The position numbers and the translations under genes are program-made. From Meloidogyne chitwoodi (taxonomy: Eukaryota; Nematoda; Chromadorea; Rhabditida; Meloidogynidae), in NCBI GenBank assembly GCA_015183035.1, contig JACZZP010000008.1, positions 1,054,001-1,118,000 of the forward strand: a DNA stretch of 64,000 nucleotides. The letters are read 5' to 3'. The notes under the pieces were generated by a model, which worked only from the letters and a program-made list of their open reading frames with translations, did no database searches and had not been told where the DNA came from. How positions within the stretch are numbered: the first letter of the stretch is position 1; each line of letters starts with the position of its first letter. This document shows positions 49,287 through 59,456 of this stretch, in pieces.

Positions 49287-52200
49287 TATTTAAATAAAAA
49301 AAGATATTTATCTTACAAGATATACAGAATTAGCTCTACTTCTATTATTATTATTATTATTATCTTTTCCATAATAATAATAATAATCAGGTGAATAAAT
49401 TAATAAAGCAGTTGCTGGTCTTTTATTATTATTATTATTTTGTTTTTGTATTTTATTATTTATTTGTTTATCAGAAAATGTTCTTAAAATATTATTATTT
49501 TGTTTTAATTGACAAGAACTTATTGATGAACTAATTAATATTTTTTTAGATTCTTCTAATGATAATTGATGTGAAGAATATTTTTGTTGATTTTTTTGTT
49601 TAAAAGAAAAAGAAGGAGAAGGAGGACGAAGTAACATTTTTAAAAATTAATTAAATATTCTTTCTTTTTAAATAAATAAATATTATTTTTTAAAAAAAGG
49701 AAACAAAAAAAAGAATATTTAAAAAAAGCCGTTCTTCATGTTAAATAATAATAATATAAACATCCATTACTGGGGTATTGTCAAGTATAAATATATTTAT
49801 TTACTTATAATTATGAGATAATAATAAAATAAATATATTTATATTTAAATTAAATAATTAATTAATTTCTCTAAAAAGAGTATATTCCTTATTTTTTAGA
49901 AAAGTTAATAATAAATATTTATTTATTTATAAAATAATGCCAAAAATATATATAAAATAAATATTTTAGTTTATTTTCCTTTTCTAAAAATTTAAGTAAA
50001 AAGTCTCAGATGTTTCTTCTCTTTTTATTTTCTTTTTATAAATTAATGGTAAAATGAGCTAAAAAAGGAGAAGTAAAAAAATAATTAAATATAAATATTT
50101 AAAAAAAAGTAAAAAAATTGAAACTGATTACTAAATACTTCCTTATTTTTTAAAATATGAAAAAATGGAAAAATATTATTTATTTTTTAAATTTAAAATT
50201 TTTAAATAATAATTTTACTAAAAACCCAAAAAATTATTTAAAAAATATTTTTCCATTTATTTTTAAGAAAATATTTAAAAATATAAAAATAGAAAAAAAT
50301 AAATATATTTAAATGTATTAAAATACTTAAAAATTTATAAAACAATTGAAGAACAAAAATAACTTGAAAGGCAAGTGTTTTATGGTCTTTATTTATTTTA
50401 TTGGAATATTAAAATAAATAAATAAATAAATAATTTTAGTTAATTATTTTTGAAATTTAAAATAAAATTAAATATATACAAATTTGGTAAAATTATTAAA
50501 TAATAATAAATAATATTTATTTTTAAAATTAATATTAAAAATAAATATTTAGTTAAATTTTAATTTATTTTTTAAAAATTAAAAAAAAAACCTGTGCAAT
50601 AGGATTAAAACGATAACTAGAATTATTATTATTATAATTATTGTCTTCATGTCCATATGAATCAATGCTACATTTTGAACATGGAAATGGTGCAAGCCAA
50701 TCACAGGATTTATTGTAACGATTAGATAATGGCAAATGATTAGTACATGTACTTAAATATTAATATTAATTAATTAAATAAATAATCAATCTAAATATTT
50801 TGCCTAATTCTTGGAGAAATAGCTCCAATAGAAGTATAGCCAATAGTTATACCCTTTTGAAGTTTTTGACCATTTGGCCCAATTGGAGGTACCATTTATA
50901 TTTTTTTAATATTTATTTATTTTTAAAATAAAAAAATAATTATTTTTTTTAAATAATTGGTTTGACATAGAAAAAGAAAAAAAATTAATTTTTAGAAAAT
51001 AATGATAAAGTAAAATGTAAAAAATAATGAAGGGACAACAAACAAAAAATATTTTTATATTTAATTGCTAAAGAAGAAGTAAAAAAAAAATATTTAAAAA
51101 AATATTTGTAAAATAATTAATATAAAATAATATATTAATTAATTTATTTATTTATTTATTTTTTAAATAAATTATTGCCTCTCTCAATATTTTCATTAAT
51201 TAATTGTATATTATTATTTTAATAATTATTATTATTTTATTTTTTTTTTAAATCTCCCAGGGAAACCAAAATATAAAGTTAACTAAAACAAAAGAAAAAT
51301 AATATTTTTTAAATATTTAGAGAGAAAAAAAGAGAAAGAAAGTAAATAAATAAATGTAAAAAAATATTAAATTTATTTAAATATATTATAATAATAATAA
51401 TCTTTTATTTGTTGTGGAGATAAATACTGACCAAAAAAAAATATTTTAAACAAAATTATTTAAATAATTTTATTAAAAATATATATTCTAATTTTTAAAA
51501 ATAAAAAAGATAAAATAAATAGAATATTTAAATAAATAAAAGTAGAATCCTCATTTTTTAATATTCCAGAGATTATTAAATAAAATAATTAAATTAAAAA
51601 ATACCTAAATTTATGTTGATTATTATTATAATTAATTAAAGGTGATTGATAAAAAGAAGAAAAATTATTATTATTAATATTTGTTGGTTCTTGTAAATAA
51701 TTATTATTATTATTAATTAATTGTTGTTTATTTTGTTTAAAATATAGACGTTTATTATTTAATAAATTATTATTTTTTTGATAATAATAATTATTATTAT
51801 TATTTTGTTTTTGTTCTTCTTCTTCTTTTTGTTGATTTAATATAATACTTGAATATGATAATTTTGTTGATATTATATTATTATTATTATTAATTAATTT
51901 ATTATTATATATTTCTTCAATATCTTTAAATTAAAATATTTTAAAAATATCCAAAAATATTTATTTATTTATTTATTTTTATTTAATATTTTTCATAAAA
52001 TATTCTCTCTCTAATAAATATTTAATAAATAAATAAAACACTTTATTTTATTATAAAATGTTTTAAAACTTTAATAATAAAAAAAACCTTTAAATTCTTC
52101 ATTTCGTAAATCAAAAAGTGATGGTGAACGTCTTTCTTGTTGAATATTATTATTATTTAAAATATTATTATTATTATTAGTAGTAGTAGGTGAAGGACTG

Positions 52201-52319
52201 TGAACACGTAAAGGTGGAGGAGATGAATATTTTTTATTATTTATTTTAAAATAATTATTATTATTTTCATTTAATAAAGATAAACAGCTATTATTATTAT
52301 TAGTAGATGATGAAAACAT
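44070..52319 (-). CDS. Small-conductance Ca2+-activated K+ channel (KCNL/SK) with alternative N-termini
   Basis: Voltage-independent K+ channel gated by constitutively bound calmodulin, setting membrane potential in neurons and muscle. The common body runs from 47463 to 44070. S1 is in exon 46419-46540, S2 in 46026-46176, then GAEDWRVAVTTDR and SIEIFVCAICPFPG (S3); S4 is the FLRSYLLCRFMVLHSR helix. Pore helix and filter are SLWFIMVTFMSIG and YGDVVP, split by an intron after the filter Gly. KKLELSRAEKHVNNFM and the calmodulin-binding domain (ARKNAAASVLQHTW, RLRQHQRKFLNSINEFRRIK) follow SK2 closely. The tail is a leucine-spaced coiled coil, then Asn/Gln-rich to TAA at 44070. Four possible first exons are listed separately. 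Confidence 0.93.
47641..48163 (-). CDS. KCNL alternative first exon D1
   Basis: Starts MTTKPLSSPIILENI; no acceptor lies directly upstream. It encodes 174 residues with Asn runs, a RRFSIADLAEAALRYQRHK segment and a Cys-containing stretch (ECYYCQLNKQKPFYCFC). It ends TCAACAG|GTTTTCC in phase 1, fitting the common exon that starts at 47463. This is the first exon closest to the channel body. Confidence 0.62.
49027..49637 (-). CDS. KCNL alternative first exon C1 and shared exon
   Basis: C1 (49317-49637) starts with ATG with no upstream acceptor and encodes LLRPPSPSFSFKQKNQQK, then Asn-rich sequence ending SRANSVYL. It splices in phase 0 to 49027-49171 (VSSDILRAQGYSQQFKSLL, SRRDSVPDETYNQ), whose Ser/Arg motifs look like kinase sites. 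That exon ends in phase 1 and fits the common exon at 47463. Confidence 0.62.
49198..49288. repeat. (ATTT)n microsatellite
   Basis: About 22 consecutive TTTA/ATTT units with almost no interruption, in the intron between KCNL exons C1 and 49027-49171. Confidence 0.9.
50592..50895 (-). CDS. KCNL alternative first exon B1 and shared exon
   Basis: B1 (50804-50895) begins MVPPIGPNGQKLQKGITIGY and ends AGAATTAG|GCAAAA, a GC donor. It joins the shared exon 50592-50751 (SCDWLAPFPCSKCSIDSYGH), which ends in phase 0 and fits 49027-49171. These exons are not low complexity, and their four Cys plus Trp content suggest a real conserved N-terminal module. Confidence 0.62.
51605..52319 (-). CDS. KCNL alternative 5' exons A1 and A2
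   Basis: A1 (52088-52319) starts with ATG and encodes an Asn/Ser-rich leader with SPPPLRVHSPSP; A2 (51605-51923) is Asn/Gln/Tyr-rich. A1 ends in phase 1 and A2 enters in phase 1; A2 ends in phase 2 (AG), matching the exon at 50592-50751 (T ACA TGT). So they can splice into the channel body through 50592-50751 and 49027-49171. Low complexity means the evidence is phase and open-frame length only. Confidence 0.6.
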
Positions 52320-54199
52320 TTATTTATTTTTAATTTAATTAAATATATTCTAAAAAAATATATTAATTAATATTTTCATTTTAAAAGAAACATTTTTTTA
52401 TAAAATTAAAACACATTTCTTTTTTTTTAAAAAAAAGTCTTGTTATATAACATCTGGAATTATACTAAATTAATTTATTTTTATATTTAATTTTCTAATC
52501 TAAAATTTAATTTTTCTAAGAATTTATTATTTCTAAAATAATTTTATTGTCTTAAATTTCTAAAAATTATATTTTAATAAATTATTTAAATAAATTTAAT
52601 TTTTATTATAAAATTATTTAAATGACGTTTTTTGTTATAAAAATAGAAAAAAATTAAAGTTTTTTATTTTTTGAATAAATTTCGTCATAAGAAAATCTAA
52701 AAAAGAAAGAAAAGGAGGTAATCTGATTCTCGGGCAATATTTAAATTGGGAAAATGCAAAAAAGGCATTAAAAAAGTAAAGAAATATTTGAAAAGATAAA
52801 AGAATAAAAACACAAAATATATAAAAATAAATAATTTTATTTTGCAGAAAATAATGAAAAAATAAACATTTATTATTAGCAAAATTATTTAAAAATAAAA
52901 ATATTATTTATAAAAGTATTTTTAATTAAAAAAAGTTTTTTCCTTAATAAAAAAATAATATAAATATTTTAATAATTTAAATAAATGTATTTATTAATAA
53001 TTATTTTATATTTAAAATTTTTGTAAAAATAATAAGTAATAAAAAATAAATATTTTATTGAAGGGTGAGAATATTAAATATTTTTAAAGAAAAGTTTTTG
53101 ATATTTTTAAATATGAAATAATTTTGTTTTTAATTTTTGTTAAAAAAAAATAATTTTAAAATATAATATATAAGTATTTTTATTTATTTTTTATTTAAAT
53201 AAATAAAATATATATATCATTTATTTTTTCAACTAAAATTTTGACACATTTTCTTTTAAAAAAATATTTTTGCTTAATGGATTTGAGAAAAGTTTATTTT
53301 TAAAAAATATTAAAAAAATAAAATATATTTATTTATTTATTTACGGTGTGAAAAAAATAATAATTTATTTTATTAAAAGTTTTAATCCATTTACTTTTAT
53401 TTTTTAATATAAATCCACAAATATAAATAAATAAATATTTTATAATAAAATAATAATAATAATAACATTAATAGTAACAGACATAAATAGTAAGTATTAT
53501 ATAAATATTTTTTTAAAAATAAGGAAAAATATTAAAATTTTATTTATTTATTTAAAAATAAATTATATTTTAATCTCCTTAAAATTAATTATTTACATAA
53601 TACTTATAATTATATAAATTGAAAAATATTTTTATAAAAATAATATTCTTTTACTTTTTGTTTGGAAGAAAATAAATTTATTTACCTAATTTAAAAAAAT
53701 AAATAAATTATTTTAAAATCAATAGATTGTGACAATAAATTTAATTAAAAAAAAGTAAAATTTAATGGCATTTTGTTTTTTTAATTATATACTTTTTGTG
53801 TCACCTGGGAAAAGTTTACCTTAAAAAATTATAATAATAAATTTAAAAGAAAAAAAGAAAATATAAATACCAGCTGATAATTAACTTTTTAAAATAAATT
53901 GGTAAAATTTAAAAAAAAAAGAAATTAAGATAAATGTTTGAGTAAAAAATTGATCCTTAATAAAATAATTCAATCAATCACAAATAAAACAAAAGAACAT
54001 TTTATTGAATTTTTTTTTTAATTAAAAAGGAAGTTTATTGAAAAAAAGAGATTAGTACATAGAATAATTTTTTAAATTATTTTTTAAAATAATAATTATT
54101 AAAAGTAGGCCTATTAATTAAAAAAAAATTAAATAAATTTTATTTATTTTTAAAAAAGTGATACAAAAATTAAAAACTTTTTTCTAAATATTTATTAAA
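52320..54199. other. Intergenic, A+T-rich
   Basis: Upstream of KCNL exon A1 and downstream of the Ser-rich gene. Almost pure A/T, no supported feature. The frame 52697-52882 is Phe/Leu/Ile low complexity and rejected. Confidence 0.4.
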
Positions 54200-54930
54200 T
54201 TAAAATACTGATATTCTTCTTTTATATTTCTTTTCTTTACTTTTACGTGAATTATTAATTATTTCATTATTATTATCATTTCCTATTCCAATCCATCTAT
54301 GCAAATATTATTTATTTAAAAATATAAATTTTAAACCTAAGAAATTTAGATCCAGCTGAAGAAATTGCTGATTTTGTAGAATTTAAAGGTGCAGATCTAG
54401 CTGATTGAGAAGAACCAGTTCTTTTTCTTCTATGCTCTGGAGAATTAAAAGGGCCAGCAAAAGATCTTGGAGTTAATAAAAATAAAGAATGTATAGAACC
54501 AAATGAAGTATTTCTTCCACTTTTTGGTGCTAATTCTCTTGTAATTAATAATGGAGAAGAAGATCCAACATTTAGTGAAAAACGTGATTTCAGTTTACCA
54601 TTTTTACCTTGTTCTGATGCTGATCTTCTAAAATTTATTTTTTTAGATTAAATGTTTATTAAATTTAAATTATTAAAATTTACGCGCTTAGAAGAGCAAA
54701 ATCATAAATTGAGTGAGCTCGACCGCCTCTAACAGAAGAAGAACCAGATCTTTCTGTAAAGACTAATTGTGCTGCCTCACCTAATCTTCTTAAATTAAAA
54801 TATTTATAAAATTAAATTTATTTTTTAAAAAGCACTTTGCTGCTTTTTGTAATTCTTTTGCTCGATCCTTTCTCTCACGTTCTCTACGTTCAGCTTCTTG
54901 TTTAGCTCGTAATGCATGAGCGCCCAACAT
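54200..54930 (-). CDS. Basic Ser/Arg-rich protein, unknown; 5' end uncertain
   Basis: Four exons end at TAA 54200. Translation from ATG at 54930: a highly charged helix (LRAKQEAERRERERKDRAKE), then KRLGEAAQLVFTERSG, SVRGGRAHSIYDFALLSA, a Ser-rich region (GKLKSRFSLNVGSSSPLL, SFAGPFNSPEHRRKRTGSSQ) and a basic C-terminus (KSKEKKYKRRISVF). Junctions keep phase. The ATG lies four bases after a TTTTTACCAG acceptor at 54935-54936, so either the message is trans-spliced here or this is an internal exon of a longer gene. The non-A/T-biased codon content shows it is real. I recognise no domain; many RxxS sites suggest a phosphorylated cytoskeletal or scaffold protein. Confidence 0.6.
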
Positions 54931-54936
54931 AACTGG

Positions 54937-55778
54937 TAAAAAATGAAAGTATTTCGGGGTACTTTAAGGAATGAATAAGTGAAAATGAACAAAAATGGTG
55001 AAAAAATGAGGAAGTGACTTGAAAAGGAAGAAAAATCCCTACGGGACAAGTGGAATGCCAAATTGGCCATTTTCAGTATTTGGCACTTTGAACAAAAGAA
55101 AAAAGAGATTGCCATTCTATGAGGGCCAAATGTTCTCCAATTTGTCTATTTTTTTGTCGTTTACTCAACAAAAGACTGAAAAAGCCTCTTGGGGATTTTT
55201 GAAGTTAAAGAGAAGATAAAGGAAGGAAAAATAAATGGTTTAAGCATGGTAATAAAAAAAGAGGTAAAATACATAAATAGATGTTCAACAACAAAACTCA
55301 AAAAGAATCAAAAATGTAAATTGACATTTCCTAAAAAACATTTATAAACAACATAAAATTATTAATTTTTGAAATTTGAAAAAAATTTTTATATTTAATA
55401 AAATATAAAAAAAAATGACGTTAGTAAGGCATATTAGATATAATTTGATTGTTAGCATCCAAAAGAATAGTAAAATATTTCTTTTATCTCATTCATTGTT
55501 TTTTCAAACTAACTTTGATTTAAAATAATAATAATATGACAACAACATTCTCATTTCCAATCAAAACTAATCAACTGTTATATTGATGAAATATTTACTA
55601 TTATTTTTTGGTCAAGACGGGGGAGGAAAGAACTTTTTTTGGTTTTAAACAAAATTTTTTAACATATTATTTTAAAGTTTTATCTATAACATTTGAAAAA
55701 ACACTCAATAATTACAATTAGACATGGAATAAAAATAAAACTTTATAATTAAATAAATCTCCTCTAACTTTTGGTCCA
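54937..55778. other. Intergenic region
   Basis: Between the Ser-rich gene and the LIM gene on the same strand. Overlapping frames 54825-55115 (-) and 55019-55219 (+) are shadows over a less A/T-rich stretch. An inverted pair, TGGAATGCCAAATTGGCCATTTTCAGTATTTGGCA near 55050-55084, gives local folding. No gene supported. Confidence 0.4.
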
Positions 55779-56522
55779 TTAGCTTCTTCCAATTTTAGAA
55801 CACACATAAAAAACAGCCACAAATGTTCCAATTACAGTAGCGACGATTGCGACCTTGCCGACAGTCCCAACTCCTTCAAATCGCACCTAGAAATATAACA
55901 TGAGTAAATAACTCAAATTTTAATTGAATTCTAGATGGAATAATTTAAGACTTACATCACCAGTTTGCATTGCTGCCTTTTCTAAAATTTATAATAATCA
56001 AAAAATAGGATAAATATACTTTGTGAAGTCGAGGCATCTTTCAATTTCTGCTTGAATTCGGAAAAAAGTGTGGGATAAAGGTGAACTTTATCTTAATATA
56101 AAATACTAATATTATTATCAAATCACTTACAAAGGCAATCAAAATGGTAAGCCTTGCCGCCAACTTCATAATAAATTCCATCAAAGCCATTTGAGCACAG
56201 AGCCTTTTCACATTTTGCACAAATGAAACACTCAACATGCCAAAATTTATTCTAAAATATGTTTCCAACCACAAAATTGTAAGAAAATGAATTACCATTT
56301 CATCGACGTGGAAACGTGACAAATTCTGGAAACACGCTAAATTTTAATAAATAAGATTAAAATTTTAGGATTTATACACTTACCCGAACATTTTGCATTA
56401 GATAATTTATCGAAGCAATTTTCACAATATATTCGATCTAGCTCGCTGTCGATGATTTCAACGCTACAGGAACAACGTTCGCAAACTCCAAGATCTGACT
56501 TGAGAATATCCACGAAAGACAT
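55779..56522 (-). CDS. LIM-type zinc-binding protein with C-terminal membrane anchor
   Basis: Exons begin 56384-56522, 56296-56336 and 56109-56252, followed by two more junctions and a last exon ending TAA at 55779. The N-terminal half has C-x2-C pairs (CERC, CENC), then a full LIM pattern: CSAC-x17-HVEC-x2-C-x2-C (CFICAKC), ending KAYHFDC. After a 40-residue linker (LFSEFKQKLKDAST) comes GKVAIVATVIGTFVAVFYVC and the last residues SKIGRS, a single C-terminal hydrophobic helix with a short polar tail. LIM domains mediate protein contacts at adhesion sites, the cytoskeleton or the nucleus; a LIM module tethered by a tail anchor is not an arrangement I can name. The last exon joins in frame (GAT|GTGCGATTT). 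Confidence 0.75.
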
Positions 56523-56775
56523 AGCGAAGAATAATATTTAATCAAAAGAAAAGCTAGAATTAAAAAAATTAAAATATAAAAACAAAATTTCGCTTTTTGA
56601 AAGGTAACGGCGTATGATCGTACCTCGAATTGAGTAAAACTTATAAACTACAGTATGAGGAAATTGAATGCATAAAAAGCAAAATGCATAAGTTCAAAAT
56701 GCCTAAAAGGTAAATTCTGAAAAATTACCACAAAATACCTAATATCAAAATGCTATTTCGGTAAGGTGGGAGGAA

Positions 56776-57034
56776 TACTAGTGACCGGAACTTTTTTGTC
56801 TAACAGGATTATATTTTCTCTTCAGAGCGCCTGTGATAAGGCTACTCTCTTGTGGATAAAGACGCAGAAAATATGTACAATTCTGAAAAAGAGCAGGTCA
56901 CAATATTTTTCTCTGACCGCAACTTTCCACTGGTCATTTTTCTGCGTCTTTTTTACGTGAGAGAGTGGCCTTTATCACAGGCGCTCTGAAGAGAAAATAT
57001 AATCTTGTTAGACAAAAAAGTTCTGGTCACTAAA
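56776..57034. mobile_element. Foldback element, about 258 bp
   Basis: Arms 56779-56850 (CTAGTGACCGGAACTTTTTT...GGCTACTCTCT) and 56961-57032 are near-perfect reverse complements over about 72 bp, with inner GACGCAGAAAAAT-type sequence also paired. Loop of about 50 bp. No coding. Confidence 0.8.
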
Positions 57035-57044
57035 GAATACCCAT

Positions 57045-57118
57045 TTAATCATGTCCATCGATTTCTTCAGTGGGCGATTTCGACAGTGAACTATTTCTTG
57101 TTTTCTAACTGTTTGTTA
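57045..57118. repeat. Copy of a segment from the MITE at 17871-18304
   Basis: ATCGATTTCTTCAGTGGGCGATTTCGACA...TTTTCTAACTGTTTG matches 17980-18045 with a few changes. The 3' remnant of a related element next to the foldback at 56776. Confidence 0.6.
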
Positions 57119-57394
57119 ATAACTATGAAAATTTTATATGTATTAAATTCGACAAGATAGGACAAATTCGAATAAAGTTATACTAAATATTTATGTTAGT
57201 TAAAATATCCTCCGTCATTCATCAGACTCAAATAAATCTTTAGGTTTTTGACAAAATGTCAATAGATAAAATGCTCAGGAAAAATTGGAATGCTTGTTTT
57301 CCCTAGCAGGAATTCAATATTTCTTCGCTGGATCCCGGGTTGAAATCACTTAATAAATTTTTGTATTTTTTAAAATATTTATTTTATTTTTTAG

Positions 57395-59257
57395 ATGTCA
57401 TCATTTGATACTATTTCTGTTTTCTCTACACAAATAGCATTTAAATTATTTGAAATTTATCGTGATGAAGAGGCATTTATTAATTTCCTTTCTCAATTTA
57501 TGATTGCTGCTGCAGTAATAACTTTCTTCAGCTTCACATTTTTGGATGTTCGTGCAATGTATGGTCGTTATTATGCTGAATCTTTATTTGCAAAGGTAAA
57601 ATTATATTCGGAAAAGTTGAAGAATCTCGGCACCTTAACTTTTATTTTCTGTGAAACTTTGTATTCGAGTATTAGTGATAATGCTGATCGCAAATCTGAT
57701 GACAGATTTTTCTCTAATATTAGATTTTATCTAAAATTTTTGTTACTTGATTTTGGGTCACTAGTCGTCTGTACCGAGATTGAGAGTCACATATCAGGCT
57801 TCTTCACTTTTACATAATATCGAATCTTTTACCTTTAGTTGTCAATTCCTGCAAATATTGCTTGGTTTTTACAAGAATTTCCTTCTCTTATAATTCCTCT
57901 TTTTGTTATTTGGTAGGATTTATCAATTTCAGGTTATTTGGTCTTTGGTTTTCATAAATAACATTTTTTGTTTTTAATTTTTAACATTTTTTGAAAACAG
58001 TTGTTAGTTTTAAATAATTATATGTACATCTTTTTCAGGCAGCAAGGTTTGTCTAATATTCCATTTTCAAATTTTACTGCATTGGCAATGTTTATTGTTC
58101 ATTACTTTCAAAGGTCTAATTAAAATGAAAACCTTATAATTTCTGAAAATATTTTTTGACACAATTTATTTTAAGGTTTCGGTTTAAAATCTTATTGGGG
58201 ACTTTTTAATTTCAGATCTTTGATTTATCCATGGTTAATAAGAGGAGGAAAGCCGACTCCTATCCATTTATTTTTGTTGGGTTTAATTTTTACTACTTGG
58301 AATGGATATATTCAGAGCTACTTTCATACGAAATATGCGGTTTATCCAATAAAACATTTTTGGACATTTGGCAGTTTATTTGGTAATATTTATTTAAAAG
58401 ATTAAGAAGTGGCATTTTTAGGGGTTTTTCACTTTTTTGTAGGCAACTTTTAAAATTATAGCTGAAAGAGCTCAACGAGCTGAGTCGAACGATATAATAA
58501 ATGAGTTTTACGTTTCTAAAAACGAGCATTCATATTTGTGTTCCTATTCCCATGTTTTAAAGTTCATGATTTTATTTCTATTCGACTCAACTGGCTGTAC
58601 TCCTTCAAATAATCTATCATTTAAAGCTGTCCATAAAAAAAAGTTCTAATTTTTGTAAATATAAATCCAATCAGTTTTCTCTATTTTCAGGTTTTTTTCT
58701 ATTTCTCGTAGGAATGTTTATCAATTTACGTTCTGATTATATTCTGCGAACTCTTCGACGTTCTGGTGAAAAATGTTATAAAATTCCATATGGTTTGTAA
58801 ATAAATTTATTTAAAATATAAAATTAAATAAAAATAACATAAAAGAGCCAATATTAAAAGTAATATTTTTAGAACGAAAGGGACCGTTTAAAAAATAATT
58901 TCCACAAAGGGGTTCAAACCTACTCACTTCCAGTCGTAAAACAAGAGGATTTCAAACTACACCAAAACAACTATTATGATTTTATTAATAAAATTTTTAG
59001 GAGGTTTGTTTAGATACGTTTCTGGTGCCAACTTTTTTGGAGAAATAGTTGAATGGGTTGGATATGCGTTTTTTGCACAATCAACTGCTTCTATTGCTTT
59101 TGCTCTATTTACTGCTGCCAATACAATTCCTAGAGCTAGATCACATCATAAGTATATATTTTTAAATTATATTTTTTTAATTTTTAGATGGTATTTGAGC
59201 AAATTTGGAAATAATTATCCACAGGATCGCACAGCAGTGATTCCTTTCATTTATTAG
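57395..59257 (+). CDS. Steroid 5-alpha-reductase (SRD5A1/2 family)
   Basis: NADPH-dependent membrane enzyme that reduces the delta-4 bond of 3-oxo-steroids in the ER. Exons 57395-57595, 57839-57912, 58039-58113, 58216-58382, 58691-58792, 59001-59151 and 59188-59257 join in phase to 279 residues, near the family's 255-270. Diagnostic segments: NIAWFLQEFPSLIIPL; TTWNGYIQSY; GMFINLRSDYILRTLRRSG, the NADPH-site N-x2-SD; YKIPYGGLFRYVSGANFFGE; and the closing WYLSKF..YP then AVIPFIY. All match SRD5A1/2 (GGLFEYVTAANYFGE, HHEWYLRKF). ATG directly follows an ATTTTTTAG acceptor. Intron 5 carries a tRNA-like repeat and intron 4 an element fragment. Probable role is modification of imported sterols or hormone synthesis. 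Confidence 0.94.
58440..58630. repeat. Fragment of the TCATTCGA-module repeat
   Basis: GAAAGAGCTCAACGAGCTGAGTCGAACGATAT (58465-58498) and ATTCGACTCAACTGG (58585) match the arms of the TIR element at 34862-36308. Lies inside SRD5A intron 4. Confidence 0.55.
58887..58972 (-). repeat. Degenerate tRNA-like (SINE-like) segment
   Basis: Read on the minus strand: TTGGTGTAGTTTG (A-box-like), a possible anticodon arm, then GTAGGTTTGAACCCC (B-box-like) followed by CTTTGTGGAAATTATTTTTT. Order and 3' flank match the copy at 23063-23140. The T stem does not pair cleanly, so not called as a tRNA gene. Confidence 0.45.
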
Positions 59258-59453
59258 GATTTATCATTACTTTAGAATTTTCTTGCTGCTTCTCAATTAT
59301 TTACATATGCTTCTGTTCCACTTTCTATTTATTTTTTGATTTAATGATCTCCTTTCCGTAATAAAATTGAGAATTAATGTATTTTCGATAAAATTTGTTT
59401 ATTTCAATCATTTTATTTTAAAATATTATTGAGCTTTTGATTAAAAAAGATTT

Positions 59454-59455
59454 AG
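59454..59455 (+). promoter_or_regulatory. Candidate trans-splice acceptor of BCAS2
   Basis: AAAAAAGATTTAG ends here, one base before the ATG at 59457 and about 200 bp after the SRD5A stop, the arrangement of a downstream operon gene. Confidence 0.5.
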
Positions 59456-59456
59456 A

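Noticed and set aside
49198..49288. CRISPR-like or minisatellite array
   Set aside because: It is a simple (ATTT)n run with no spacers; a plain microsatellite.
54825..55219. Overlapping frames on both strands between the Ser-rich and LIM genes
   Set aside because: The minus frame overlaps the first Ser-rich exon in another phase, and the plus frame has no start context or homology; both look like shadows of locally less A/T-biased DNA.
58887..58972. A functional tRNA gene on the minus strand
   Set aside because: A- and B-box-like strings exist, but the T stem and acceptor stem do not pair; treated as SINE-like repeat.
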